DNA of 64,000 bases from Chamaea fasciata (GCA_029207755.1 JARCOQ010000081.1:62001-126000); one strand, 5' to 3'. Positions 32,630 to 43,708 are shown, numbered from the stretch's first letter. Notes: generated from the letters alone by a model not told the origin. Program-made: numbers and translations.

Positions 32630-33660
32630 TTTGTGTGAGTATTTATATTTTCTGAAACTCAGCTGTGCATGCTTTTTGTTGGCCGTTGAAATGCTGTAAC
32701 CACAGCTGAATTGAAATTGGTCGGTTCAAAGGAGCTGATATAATTTTATCTGTTTGCTCATCTAACTTAGAGCAAGAAATAGGCACAGACTCTGGACTGA
32801 GGGATGTTCACTGGTATGTTTGAAAATTTGTGTTTGATAATTGAAGTTAAACATCATGAGAAAAGCTCATAAACAGGGGTGAAATTCAACATGTAAAGTG
32901 CTTGTTTTCCTTTGTGGCCTTGTGTGAACTGTCTTGCAGATCAAACTTCTAACTCCTTCTATGTGAGTTAGCATTAACAATAAGTGGCAAAGTCCATCCT
33001 GTTGTTAAGAGTTTGGATGCTGTGTAGGGTAAATCCACCTTTTCCCCCTATTGTTTGGCCTCTCTTCTTACCATTTCTGTAATCATCAGTGATTGAGTAA
33101 ATCCCCAAGAGCATTTTGTGGTAGTGATGCAACCACACTTGCCATTTTGTGAGTGTGTGATAAATACGTATTAAATGGTACCAAATGAGCTTAGCAGAGA
33201 TAATAGGTTGTGTGCTTTTCTCTGGAGGCAAGAACACCAGGTGTGGCCTGGTGTTGGGATCGTGGATCACAGGAATCAGTCGATGACCTCAGTTTTAAAA
33301 CACCAGTCTGGCTGCATTTGGTCTGCTCTGCTCTCATCTGGAATCTCTGCCGTATGTGCAACTACAAACCCTTGGTTTATAAATTTGCTTAAAACATTAC
33401 AAATCTCATACTGATGTAAGACTGCTCCTGCGAGGAAAGGTTTATTAAAGAAACAAATCTTACGTGAGAAGAGTGCAGAGAAGAGATGCATTTTGCCATA
33501 GCTGTATGGCTGAACCTATGGGGGTGGACAGAAATTCTGAATCTTTTCTTCCGGCCCCTGTGTTGGAGGAAGGGTTAGGTTGGAATCCTGCAGTTTTCTA
33601 AAGTAGTGTCTTGGAAGAGAGAGGAATGAGTCCCAGGCTGAGCCTTCCTTTAGGAGAGGA
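32630..33660. other. AT-rich island within the GC-rich region, no gene
   Basis: About 1 kb of ordinary AT-rich sequence separates G-rich repeats from the 38-bp minisatellite. No retroelement ends or exons were recognised. It may be an old insertion. Confidence 0.45.
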
Positions 33661-33667
33661 ACTGCAG

Positions 33668-34163
33668 GTATCCCGTCATGCCGCGCGCCGCTTTGCGCCT
33701 CGGTGTATCCCGTCATGCCCTGCGGCGCCGCTTTGCGCCTCGGTGTATCCCGTCATTCCCTGCGGTGCCGCTCTGCGCCCCGGTGTATCCCGTCATGCGC
33801 TGCGGCGCTTTGCGCCTCGGTGTATCCCGTCATTCCCTGCGGTGCCGCTCTGCGCCCCGGTGTATCCCGTCATTCCGCGCGCCGCTTTGCGCCTCGATGT
33901 ATCCCGTCATGCCCTGCGGCGCAGCTTTGCGCCTCGGTGTATCCCGTCATTCACCGCGCTGCTTTGCGCCTCGGTGTATCCCGTCATGCCCCGCGCCGCT
34001 TTGCGCTTTGGTGTATCCCGTCATGGCCTGCGGCGCCGCTTTGCGCCCCGGTGTATCCCGTCATGCCCCGCGCCGCTTTGCGCCTCGTTGTATCCCGTCA
34101 TTCCCTGCGGTGCCGCTCTGCGCCCCGGTGTATCCCGTCATGCCCCGCGGCGCCGCTTTGCTC
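33668..34163 (+). repeat. Minisatellite of about 38 bp, 13 copies
   Basis: Thirteen occurrences of GTATCCCGTCAT, each followed by a variable CG-rich part (GCCCTGCGGCGCCGCTTTGC GCCTCG or TTCCCTGCGGTGCCGCTCTG CGCCCCG). Unit length varies between about 35 and 41 bases. The two subtypes alternate irregularly, which suggests local higher-order copying. Frames stay open because the unit lacks stops, so the apparent protein is not evidence of a gene. Confidence 0.9.
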
Positions 34164-34164
34164 C

Positions 34165-34480
34165 TCTGCGTACAAATGACGTCACCGGCGTTTATTTCGC
34201 CTCTCATTTGCATAAGTTTACATAAGGCTGGCGCCTCGGTGAGGTGGGCGGGGTCTGAGTCACGCCCAGGCCCCTCCCAGTACAAACCAGTAACTCCCAG
34301 TCCCCGTGGTCAGTGACGTCATTCGCGTTTATTTGTGTTCTCATTTACATAAGTTTGCATATCGGTGCGGTGGGCGGGGTCAGAGCCGTGTTGGCCCCTC
34401 CCACTCCCTCCCAGTAGAACCCAGTAACCCCCAGGCCCCGCCCAGTTTGTCCCGCCCTTATTGTCGCGCTATATAAGGGA
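34165..34480 (+). promoter_or_regulatory. Duplicated CRE/octamer block followed by a TATA box
   Basis: Two tandem copies of a roughly 145-bp block, beginning AATGACGTCACCGGCGTTTA (34167) and GTGACGTCATTCGCGTTTA (about 34313). Each has a CRE (TGACGTCA), an octamer-like ATTTGCATAAG or AGTTTGCATA, and a GC box GTGGGCGGGGTC. CTATATAAGGG follows at about 34470. The combination looks like a promoter reading to the right, but what follows is a minisatellite and no gene start is seen. Confidence 0.5.
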
Positions 34481-34559
34481 AGGGGGAGTGGCCTGATGAG
34501 GGGCGTGGTCGGTTCACATGTGCGGGAGGGGCAAAGGTTAAACCACGCCCCCAAACCCC

Positions 34560-36200
34560 GAAACCAGTTTAAACCAGTATAAACCAGTAACCCCCAAACC
34601 CACTCCCAGTCTATCCCAGTAGAAACCAGTGACCCCCAAACCCACTCCCAGTCCATCCCAGTACAAACCAGTGACCCCCAAACCCACTCCCAGTCCATCC
34701 CAGTATAAACCAGTGACCCCAAACCCACTCCCAGTCCATCCCAGTATAAACCAGTGACCCCAAACGCACTCCCAGTCCATCCCAGTATAAACCAGTGACC
34801 CCAAACCCACTCCCAGTCCATCCCAGTATAAACCAGTGACCCCAAACCCACTCCCAGTCCATCCCAGTACAAACCAGTGACCCCAAACCCACTCCCAGTC
34901 CATCCCAGTATAAACCAGTGACCCCAAACCCACTCCCAGTCCATCCCAGTACAAACCAGTGACCCCCAAACCCACTCCCAGTCCATCCCAGTATAAACCA
35001 GTGACCCCAAACCCACTCCCAGTCCATCCCAGTATAAACCAGTGACCCCAAACCCACTCCCAGTCCATCCCAGTATAAACCAGTGACCCCAAACCCACTC
35101 CCAGTCCATCCCAGTATAAACCAGTGACCCCAAACCCACTCCCAGTCCATCCCAGTATAAACCAGAGACCCCAAACCCACTCCCAGTCCATCCCAGTATA
35201 AACCAGTGACCCCAAACCCACTCCCAGTCCATCCCAGTATAAACCAGTGACCCCAAACCCACTCCCAGTCCATCCCAGTACAAACCAGTGACCCCCAAAC
35301 CCACTCCCAGTCCATCCCAGTATAAACCAGTGACCCCAAACCCACTCCCAGTCCATCCCAGTATAAACCAGTGACCCCAAACCCACTCCCAGTCCATCCC
35401 AGTATAAACCAGTGACCCCAAACCCACTCCCAGTCCATCCCAGTATAAACCAGTGACCCCCAAACCCACTCCCAGTCCATCCCAGTATAAACCAGAGACC
35501 CCAAACCCACTTCCAGTCCATCCCAGTATAAACCAGTGACCCCAAACCCACTCCCAGTCCATCCCAGTATAAACCAGTGACCCCAAACCCACTCCCAGTC
35601 CATCCCAGTATAAAGCAGTGACCCCAAACCCACTCCCAGTCCATCCCAGTATAAACCAGTGACCCCCAAACCCACTCCCAGTCCATCCCAGTATAAACCA
35701 GAGACCCCAAACCCACTCCCAGTCCATCCCAGTATAAACCAGTGACCCCAAACCCACTCCCAGTCTATCCCAGTATAAACCAGTGACCCCAAACCCACTC
35801 CCAGTCCATCCCAGTACAAACCAGTGACCCCCAAACCCACTCCCAGTCCATCCCAGTATAAACCAGTGACCCCAAACCCACTCCCAGTCCATCCCAGTAT
35901 AAACCAGTGACCCCAAACCCACTCCCAGTCCATCCCAGTATAAACCAGTGACCCCAAACCCACTCCCAGTCCATCCCAGTATAAACCAGTGACCCCCAAA
36001 CCCACTCCCAGTCCATCCCAGTATAAACCAGAGACCCCAAACCCACTCCCAGTCCATCCCAGTATAAACCAGTGACCCCAAACCCACTCCCAGTCCATCC
36101 CAGTATAAACCAGTGACCCCAAACCCACTCCCAGTCCATCCCAGTACAAACCAGTGACCCCCAAACCCACTCCCAGTCCATCCCAGTATAAACCAGTGCC
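34560..36200 (+). repeat. 41-bp minisatellite, about 40 copies
   Basis: The consensus unit is CCCAGTATAAACCAGTGACC followed by CCAAACCCACTCCCAGTCCAT, 41 bases, occasionally 42 when an extra C is inserted. Copies are very uniform, with a few point variants (for example GTACAAACC and CAGAGACC). Each unit is itself about four 10-base words of the CCCAGT/ACCAGT type. Since 41 is not a multiple of three, three units make one 41-residue period, and long minus-strand frames of several hundred codons are created by chance; they have no supported gene structure. Confidence 0.95.
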
Positions 36201-36224
36201 CTCCAGTCCTCATTCCAGTGCCCT

Positions 36225-36545
36225 CACCTGTCCGTACTGGTTTGAACTGGGATCTCTCGACGCTTGGCGACCTCCAGGGGGCGGCTCAGGGCCAGGGCCC
36301 GGCGCTGGGGGATACTGGGAGTTACTGGTTTATACTGGTTTGTACTGGTTTGTACTGGGTTATACTGGTTTGTACTGGTTTGGTGGTTTTCCTTACTGGT
36401 TTGTACTGGGAGGGGCTTTAGGGGTCACTGGGACGAACTGGGATGAACTGGGAAGGGATTTGGGGTGACTGGTTTGTACTGGTTTATACTGGTTTATACT
36501 GGTTTGGGGTTTTTCTTTACTGGTTTGTACTGGTTTGTACTGGGA
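36225..36545 (+). repeat. Decamer repeat TACTGGTTTG
   Basis: Repeated TACTGGTTTG, TACTGGTTTA and ACTGGGA words at about 10-base spacing, the reverse complement of words inside the 41-bp unit. So the array changes orientation and period here. A donor-like ACAG before GTGAGG on the minus strand at 36220-36230 has no clear exon attached. Confidence 0.75.
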
Positions 36546-37335
36546 GGGGGTTTGGGGGGTTTTTTGGGATTTTTGGGGAGAATTTGGGGGATTTTGGGGA
36601 TCTAAAAATTCCAATTTTTCGTGGGAATTTTGGGGTCATTTTCTGGGATTTTGGGGCTCTGAAATCCTGTTTTTTAATGGGAATTTTTGGGGTGAATTTT
36701 TGGCGTTTTGGGTGGGAATTTTGGGGAGAATTTGAGGGATTTTGGGGCTTCAAAAAACCCCATTTTTCAGTCGGAATTTTGGGGTCATTTTTTGGGATTT
36801 TGGGGCTCTGAAATCCTGATTTTTAGTGGGAATTTTTGGGTCATTTTTAGGGCATTTTCGGTGAATTTTGGGGGATTTCGGGGCTCTAAAAGTTCCAATT
36901 TTTAGAGGGAATTTTGGGGTGAATTTTGGGGGATTTTGGGGCTTTAAAAATCTCAATTTTGGGAGGGAATTTTGGAGTAAATTTTTGGGATTTTGGGTGG
37001 AAATTTTTGGGTGAATTTTTGGGGATTTTGGGGCTCTGAAAATCCCAATTTTTAGTGGGAATTTTGGGGTTTTTTGAGGGATTTTAGGTGGGAGTTTTGG
37101 GGTGAATTTTTGGGATTTTGGGTGGAAATTTTGGGGGTTTTGGAACTTCAAAACTTCCAATTTTGGGGTGAATTTTGGGGATTTTTGAGGCTCTAAAAAT
37201 CCCAATTTTTAGCGGGAATTTTGGGGTAAAATTGAGGGATTTTGAGGCTTAAAAATTTTCAGTTTTCAGTGGAAATTTTCGGGTCATTTTTTGGGATTTT
37301 GGGTGGAAATTTTGGGGTGAATTTTTGGGATTTTT
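36545..37335 (+). repeat. GGAATTTTGGGG / GGGATTTTGGGG minisatellite
   Basis: Degenerate units of roughly 70-80 bases built from GGGATTTTGGGGCTCTGAAA, TCCCAATTTTTAGTGGGAA and TTTTGGGGTGAATTTTTGGG. G runs are on the plus strand. The texture is related to 9560-9760. No gene is seen. Confidence 0.75.
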
Positions 37336-37337
37336 TG

Positions 37338-37425
37338 GGATCGAAAAATTTTAATTAAAATAATCAAATAATTAATTATTTAATTATTTTAATTAAAATT
37401 AAATTAAATTCAATTTCAATAAATT
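37338..37425. repeat. AT-only palindromic tract
   Basis: About 80 bases of AATTAAAATAATCAAATAAT, TAATTATTTAATTATTTT and AATTAAAATTAAATTAAATT words, with multiple overlapping palindromes. It is likely to extrude or unwind easily and lies between two GC-rich arrays. Confidence 0.75.
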
Positions 37426-37471
37426 TTCAGCTCGCCGGTTTTTGTTGTTGTTGTTTTGCTGTCGCCGCGGT

Positions 37472-37527
37472 TTTCTTTTTTTTTTTTTTTTTTTTTTGTT
37501 TGTTTGTTTGTTTGTTTGTTTGTTTGT
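37472..37527 (+). repeat. Poly-T tract and (GTTT)n microsatellite
   Basis: A run of more than 20 T followed by seven GTTT units. It may be the reverse of an A-rich tail, but no retroelement was recognised next to it. Confidence 0.85.
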
Positions 37528-37689
37528 GGGAGTTTGAGGCGGTTTTTGGGAAAATTTTTCCCCTCAGGTTTTGCCGATTTGGGGATTTTTTTTCTTTTTA
37601 AAGCGATTTTTTTTCCCCAAAAAATTTCGTTTTTCCCTCTAAAATCCCCATTTTCCCCCCTAAAATCTCCCTTTTTTCTCCAAAATCTC

Positions 37690-38520
37690 CATTTTCCCCC
37701 CAAATTTCCGTCTTATCCGGCAAAACCCCCCGCGCGCCGCCATCTTGTACGGCAACCCCGAGCGGCCAAACCACCCCAAACCCGACAAATTTTCCTGTTT
37801 CCCAACCAAAATCTCCATTATTCTCTCTAAAATTTCTTTTTTTTCCCTTAAATCCCATTTTTTCCCCCCAAATCTCCATTTTCTTCGTTTTTGTACGGCA
37901 AAAAAAAACCCCGCGCGCCGCCATCTTGTACGGCAAGATCCTCAGGGCGCCGCCATTTTGCCGCCCGCTCCTCACCCCTCACACCGCGCCGCCATTTTGT
38001 ACGGCAACCCCCAGCGGTCAAACCACCCCAAAACTCCCTAAATTTTGCCCTTTCCCCCCCAAATTTAGAGTCGGAGATTTCCATTTTTATCTCTAAAATC
38101 CACTTTTTCCCCCAAATCCCCTTTTTCCACCCAAATCTCCGTTTTCTTCATTTTGTACGGCACGATCCTCAAGACGCCGCCATTCTGTCGCCCTCACGTC
38201 TCCCTCAAAGAGCGCCGCCATTTTGTACGGCAACCCCCAGCGGCCAAACCGCCCCAAAACCTCCCAATTTTATCCGTTTTTTCTCCAAATTTAGAATCGG
38301 AAAATCCAATTTTTATCTCTAAAATCCCCTTTTCCCCGAAATCCCCTTTTTTCCTCCCAAATCCCTGTTTTCTCTATTCTGTACGGCGAAATCTCCGAGC
38401 CGCCATTTTGTCGCCCTCACACCGCGCCGCCTTTTTGTACGGCAAGCCCCGGAGGCCAAACCGCCCCAAAACCTCCCGATTTTATCCGTTTTTTGCCCCA
38501 AAAAACGAGTCGGATATTTC
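37690..38520 (+). repeat. Tandem array of about 220 bp carrying paired YY1-like sites
   Basis: GCCGCCAT(C/T)TTGTACGGCAA occurs repeatedly, at about 37738, 37918, 37987 and 38212, with altered copies at about 37951, 38176, 38401 and 38425. The core TTGTACGGCA appears about eight times. Between sites lie CCCAGCGGCCAAACCGCCCC and pyrimidine-rich TCCCCATTTT words. The last units repeat at spacings of about 225 and 213 bases. GCCGCCAT is the YY1 core that usually occurs singly at transcription starts. Confidence 0.75.
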
Positions 38521-38787
38521 CGGTTTTTAATTCTTTTGAATTTTTCAGGATCCCCCCTCAGCCCAACGTGTCTTTCCAGGGTCTTTTCGGGGTGTCTGAG
38601 GGCGCGGCCGGAGCGGCCCCGGGGGAGCTCAGCGGGTTTTGAGCGAAGGTTTGCCGGAGAGGGCCTGATTAAACAAACAAAAAAAACCCGAAATAAATAA
38701 AAATGTAAAAATATCATTCTGGGGAGGGATTCCCCCTCCCCCCAAATTTTTTGGGGTTTTTTTTTTGGGGGGGGTTTTTTTGGTCAC

Positions 38788-38851
38788 CTTTGGCTGCCAG
38801 CTGCAGGTGGTTCCGGAGGCGCCGGCGGCGCTGATCGGCCTCGTGCGTGGC
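38788..38851 (-). other. Possible orphan coding exon
   Basis: On the minus strand, a pyrimidine tract and CATTTGCCAAG acceptor precede 64 bases reading ATHEADQRRRRLRNHLQLAA and K plus one base, followed by donor AAAG before GTGACC. The stretch is GC-rich with codon-like structure and a basic helix character. I do not recognise the protein and see no partner exon, so this is a weak call. It lies exactly at the border between the GC-rich and AT-rich halves of the window. Confidence 0.3.
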
Positions 38852-41535
38852 CTTGGCAAATGAGGAGACAGGGGAAGGAGGCAGCTCTTAGGAACAGAAT
38901 TATTCCTTTTATCCTCTCTATGCCTGTTTAAGTACTGCCTTCCCTTAGGGGGATAACTCAAGCAAACACCTGTTGGATGCCATTGTGTTTTCAGGGATGA
39001 TTTAGGGATGGCTGCCCATTTCTAGCGATCCTGTTCAGAAGTGGTTTAAAATGTACAGTAGTGTAGGCAGAAAGTCAAGCTAGAGCTGCTGTGACAGTGC
39101 TTCCATCATCTGTCAGCATCCTGAGTGTTGTGAGCTAAACCTGAAATTTGATTTGAACTGCCTGATATCTGCCAAGGGGCAGGATATCATTGCTGGAGAG
39201 AAATCCTCTCATCTTCCGCGACTCCATCCCCAGTCAGATGGAAGAACAGGTTGGTATCCAGAGGTGAATGGCACTGGACCTTTACGGGGCACAGAAATCA
39301 TCCATATCCCCGTGCTTTTAAGGAAAAGGATTCTGAGCAGAGGGCCCTTTGACTCTGCGGCAGAAACTGCTTGGAAAAAGTTGCTTTAATAATAAGATTC
39401 TGACTGAAGAGTTTTGCAGAGGATGGTTTGCTTATGGAAATGGTCAAGCGGTCGTTCTGGTATTTGGACACCAGGTTACAAAAAGAGGAAAACTACTGTA
39501 TCGGTATACACGAAGTGAATGAAAAAGTAGATTAAAGGAAAAGTTCAGAAGCCAAAGCTGGAGAGAGGTTCAGAGTAACCCAAAATTGCCATCCAAGATC
39601 TTGGGGAGGAGGGTTGTAACCTTTCTGAGGTATTACTGTGCGTGTACTCCCTAACGAATACATTGGGTGTGTTAGACCAAAGCAGACAATTAATTTTTAA
39701 CACAGAAGGACTTTGAGGACAACTCTGACACCCAGAGGAAAGAAAAGGCTTTATGGAAAGTTTCCATCTTCGAATCACTGCTAAAGTAGAAGTGCTGTTT
39801 TGTTAGTGGAAAATGTCAGTGAAATTTCAAATAATTGTGTATTCCTGAGAGGTGATTTACTACAGTAAATCCCCTTTGTGGACTAGTTAAGTCACAATTG
39901 AAATTTGGTGCTGTGCAGTAGTCCATTGTTCTGGTACTGAAACTCTTCAGGGAACAGTCCCCATAAGGGGTAATGATTTGCTGGTGGCCAAGAAATGTAT
40001 TTTCTGTATGATCCAGGTGGAGAAGTAAAGGAAGAAATGCTGTGAAATGGACACATTTTTTGTACACCTGAAAAGAGACTTGGATGTGATATGCAGGCAG
40101 ATATCAGCTTTAAATTCGATGTAGTCAATGTTAATGGTATTAACATAGAGATCTTTATCAGCAGAGGTGTATTCAGGCTTCTTCTATTTTCCTGTCCATT
40201 TGCTTCAGTGTAGCAGTGTGAGATGAAAGCCCAAGGCTTTGCAGACTGGCTCCTCATTTGTGCCCCTGTTTGAGGCAGGGAACAGGTAGACCTGAGAAAC
40301 AGTGAGAATGCCAGCACAGGGGCTCCTGCTGCACGTGCTGATGCGTCCCTTGTGTGGGATGGAGAGTGCCCACTTGGTTTGAGGATTTGCTTCCAGGCAC
40401 CTGATTTCTCTGAGATGGTGTCATTTTCTCTGTAAATGTGCCTCTGTGGCTGTAGCTGCCAACAGTTTAGTCTGAACAGTATTCATCGGTTTGATTGTTT
40501 CCTGCTCCCTCTGACTTTGTGGTGCACAAGTCGACCTAAATGTCTCAATAATGAATTATTGCTGGGTAATTAATCAGCTTCCCCTGCTTTAGACAGTTGC
40601 CTCCTAGAACTTACCATTATTCACCTCCATCAGCCAAGACATACAGACACTAATTGCCTCATAATATTGTCAGGAAGATGTCAGGTAGTACTGACAGGGT
40701 GTGAGTGCGTCTCTTTGATCTAAGCAAATTTTGTTAGTGTTTTGCCCCTAATCTCATTCTACACATTTATCTTGCCAGTGCCACGAGCTGGACTGAGGAC
40801 ACATCATCAGGGTGCAGTCAGGAGCAATCTGTCCAAATGAACAGTGATTTCAGATTTGCAATGGGAAGTGAGTAATTCCCCAGCAGGTAAGTCACAAAAC
40901 CAGTTACTGACAGCTGGGACAGTGGAAATTCTCCTTGCAGTGGCCTTGTTTTAAACACCAAGATGAAAATATAATGCATGCTTAGAAGGTGCAAACAACG
41001 TCTAGTCTCATTTCACTCAGTGAAATTTGCTCAGCTTCATCTTGGAGCACTGGAGATATTTTAGTATTTCAAAGTGTATCAAACTATTTGCCCAGTATTT
41101 GGAAAAGCTACTCAGATTTAGTGGAAGTGTTTCTATTTCAGACCCAAACCACTTTGATATTTGTTAATTTTATTAGTGTATTGAAGTTCATTGACACTGG
41201 GAAAAGTGATCCTGTTTCTTCAATTGATAACACCACAGGAATTGCCTTTTTATTAATCTTTATTTGGGTGCCTCCCTGTCCCTATGGAACAATGGGGTTG
41301 AAGATGCAGTGAGGTAGAACACTGGAAGGAAAAGGCCAGGCTAAATATTCCTTGAAATAAATAGGCCTCTTTCCCTTGACTTCAAAGGAAAAAAAAAACC
41401 AACCTCATTAAATACAATTGAGGGGAAGAGGAAAAAAATGAGATCCTTTGATTTGAACACACTTTGGAGCAGAGCATGGAGAGATGGGAGAATGATCTCT
41501 GTGAGATGAATAAGTTGCCTCTCCTGCTGCATTTG

Positions 41536-41640
41536 TTTTGGGGTGGGTGAACCATTTCTTGAGGATTCTCTTTTTAAAAGTTGGATTTGACTTGGCTGAT
41601 ATTCCTTTCAGCATCTAGATTTTCTATTTTGGCTTGTATT
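41536..41640 (+). repeat. 105-bp direct repeat, copy 1
   Basis: Shares TTTTGGGG.TGGGTGA, TTCTTGAGGATT, AAGTTGGATTTGACTT and GATATTCCTTTCAGCATCTA GATTTTCT with 44549-44655, in the same order and spacing. Flanks do not match. It could be a fragment of an unknown dispersed repeat. Confidence 0.8.
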
Positions 41641-42239
41641 TTTCATACAAGAACCATGTTGTTAGAGCAGATAGCTGGTCCTGCAGTACAGGCAGATCTC
41701 ATAAGGGTAGGAGGATAAGGAAATACACCGGAAAGGACAATATTGAAGATTTTATCAAGTTTGACCTCCCGGCAGTTGAAGCAAGTTGTCCTTCAAGGTC
41801 TTGTGGGAGCTGTTTCAAGTGAAGAGAGCACGAGTCACAAACACAGTGAAGTTCTCTGACTGATTCTAAACAGGGTAAAGAATTAGCCCCTTCACCATCA
41901 CGCCTGGATTTTTACCTGGGGAGAATGTCTATGGAAAAAGATTGTGGCTGTTGTGAAGGAATAATGTCCAAGGCAGCCGAAAATCTGCGTTGGCTGATGT
42001 GTTGTGTGTCCTCCCTCCTCCCAGTGTTTTCAGTCAGTGTGTCAGAGCCTTTCCTGGAATGTGAGACATTCCTTGAAGTGTTGAAATGGTTCCTTGGGAC
42101 TCCCTTACTCTTGGCAAAAAAAGTAGGAGGAGTGTTGGGGGTTAGGTTTGTTCCTTCTTTCTCGAAAGAATTTTTTCCCCACGCGTTACCAAGGAGACCA
42201 AGTGTTGGATACTTGAGAGTACTTAACCGAAACAAAGAG

Positions 42240-42440
42240 GTGGACAAAGGTGGAAGGGGGAGATAACGCCGGTAAAAGACAAAGCTTGAGGCAGCTGCGT
42301 GCTTTTATTTCTCCGGCGTTCGGGGAGACATCCTGCCCCTGCCTGCCGGGACACCCTGCCATCCCAGCGACCAGCCCGGGACTTTTCCACTGTTCCAGCT
42401 TGGTGCTCTGAGGATCCTGCGGGGACAGCGAAACCAAACT
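42240..42440. other. GC-rich patch bounded by CGCCGG...CCGGCG
   Basis: A GC-rich stretch in AT-rich surroundings, starting AACGCCGGTAAAAGAC and including TTTATTTCTCCGGCG and GACACCCTGCCATCCCAGCG. TTTATT on the plus strand is a minus-strand AATAAA. An LTR fragment on the minus strand is possible, but ends and internal sequence were not identified. Confidence 0.35.
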
Positions 42441-43687
42441 GCCCTGGGTTTTGTGAAACAAAGCCCTCGAGGTTCTTGGTACTGTTGTCGTTTGTCATTA
42501 ATGCTGTAGTTGTTTGGTGGGGGGGGAGTTTTTTGTGTTTGTTTGCTTTGTATTACATACTAGTAGAGAACTGCTATTCCTATTTCCCAAATCTTGGCCA
42601 AAGAGCCTCTGATTGTAATTTTACCTGGCAGATACCTGTCTTCCCAAACCAAGACAAGGAGGAAGGACAAATCTCACTCCCTCCCCTTCCAAGGAGTGTA
42701 TATTGTGCGTTGTATACTCCCTTGGGGTGTTTGCCACCTTTCCTGAGGGTGAACTTGTAGGATTTGTTGCAAACTTATTCACAAGAAATGTTGTGTGTAC
42801 CTATTAGAGTTTTAGAGTGAGTTAGGGATTTGGCAAAGGTGAATTGTTTAAGTTGAAAATAATTTTTGGGTGTAACAGATCAACCCCTGCATACTACAGA
42901 TAAAAATACTTGCAAGAACCTTTCCCTTTTTCATTTATCATTATGCACACTGCTTCACTGGAAAAGGCCTCACAGGATGTGTTTGGAGAGGAGTCAGCTT
43001 TTCCATTAAACAACAAGGAATATTTGACTTTTGAAAGAAAGAGACAAAAACATGCCATTTTTTTAATGGCACGTTCTTAGTTATCAGATTAACAACATTT
43101 TTGGAGGGGTATTCAAGCAAGAATTAAGCGTAAAACATACAAATAAACGTACTCTTACTTTCAGCAATCCTTTAAGAACTAGAGACTTCTCTTAAAGCAG
43201 GATCCCTTTCCTTCTGGGTGGATCACCTTTAGGTATTCCTCCAAACAAGCTGCAGCTGTCCCATGTGACACTGGCAGGGGCAGCTCTGGGCCGTGGTGCT
43301 TCCCCAGGAGTTTTTGGCGGCTGACTCTTGCTTAGGTAATTTAGTAATTGTGCTGCCACCTTCGGGATCCCCAAAAGGTCTGTCTCCCACATGCCTGCAT
43401 GTTGCACGACTCTATTTCATTTCCATACGTTCCTCTTTTCTGTGCACGATTGGTCTTTGGACAGATAGAGGAGGGGTTTTAGCACCTGTTAATGAATTAA
43501 TTAAATGGTGGATGTACTGATGTAATCTCTACAAAATGATTCTGTTAGATACTTTGGAGACTTCTGTTTTGCTTGTGTGATCTTTACTATTTGAGGGAAA
43601 CTTTGAAACTCCTGATGGGCCTTGAGTGATTTTTACTTCTTGGACAGACCGTGCTTCTCTTGTCTTTCTACTTGTTGTCCCCTTAAT

Positions 43688-43708
43688 TTTAGCCCCTAGA
43701 GGGCTAAA
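43688..43708. repeat. 8-bp hairpin TTTAGCCC / GGGCTAAA with 5-base loop
   Basis: Perfect inverted repeat TTTAGCCC CTAGA GGGCTAAA. A related word, GTCCCCTACAGGGCTAAAA, occurs about 110 bases downstream at 43796, with very AT-rich sequence between. The pair could bound a small non-autonomous element. Confidence 0.5.

Noticed and set aside
33611..34316. Plus-strand frames of 150-210 codons rich in Arg/Cys/Pro
   Set aside because: Created by the 38-bp minisatellite, open in all three frames at once.
34165..34480. Histone gene promoter, suggested by octamer, CRE and TATA box
   Set aside because: No histone coding sequence or histone 3' stem-loop follows; a minisatellite does.
34345..36213. Minus-strand frames of about 400-620 codons with Trp/Gly/Tyr repeats
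   Set aside because: They follow the 41-bp minisatellite in all three frames and have no start context, splice or domain evidence.
36222..36310. Possible minus-strand exon (RALALSRPLEVAKRREIP) ending at GTGAGG
   Set aside because: Good donor but no clear acceptor and no family match.
39153..39700. Possible processed pseudogene with protein-like phrases in changing frames
   Set aside because: Phrases such as GWFAYGNGQAVVLVFGH look plausible but I could not tie them to a family; chance is not excluded.
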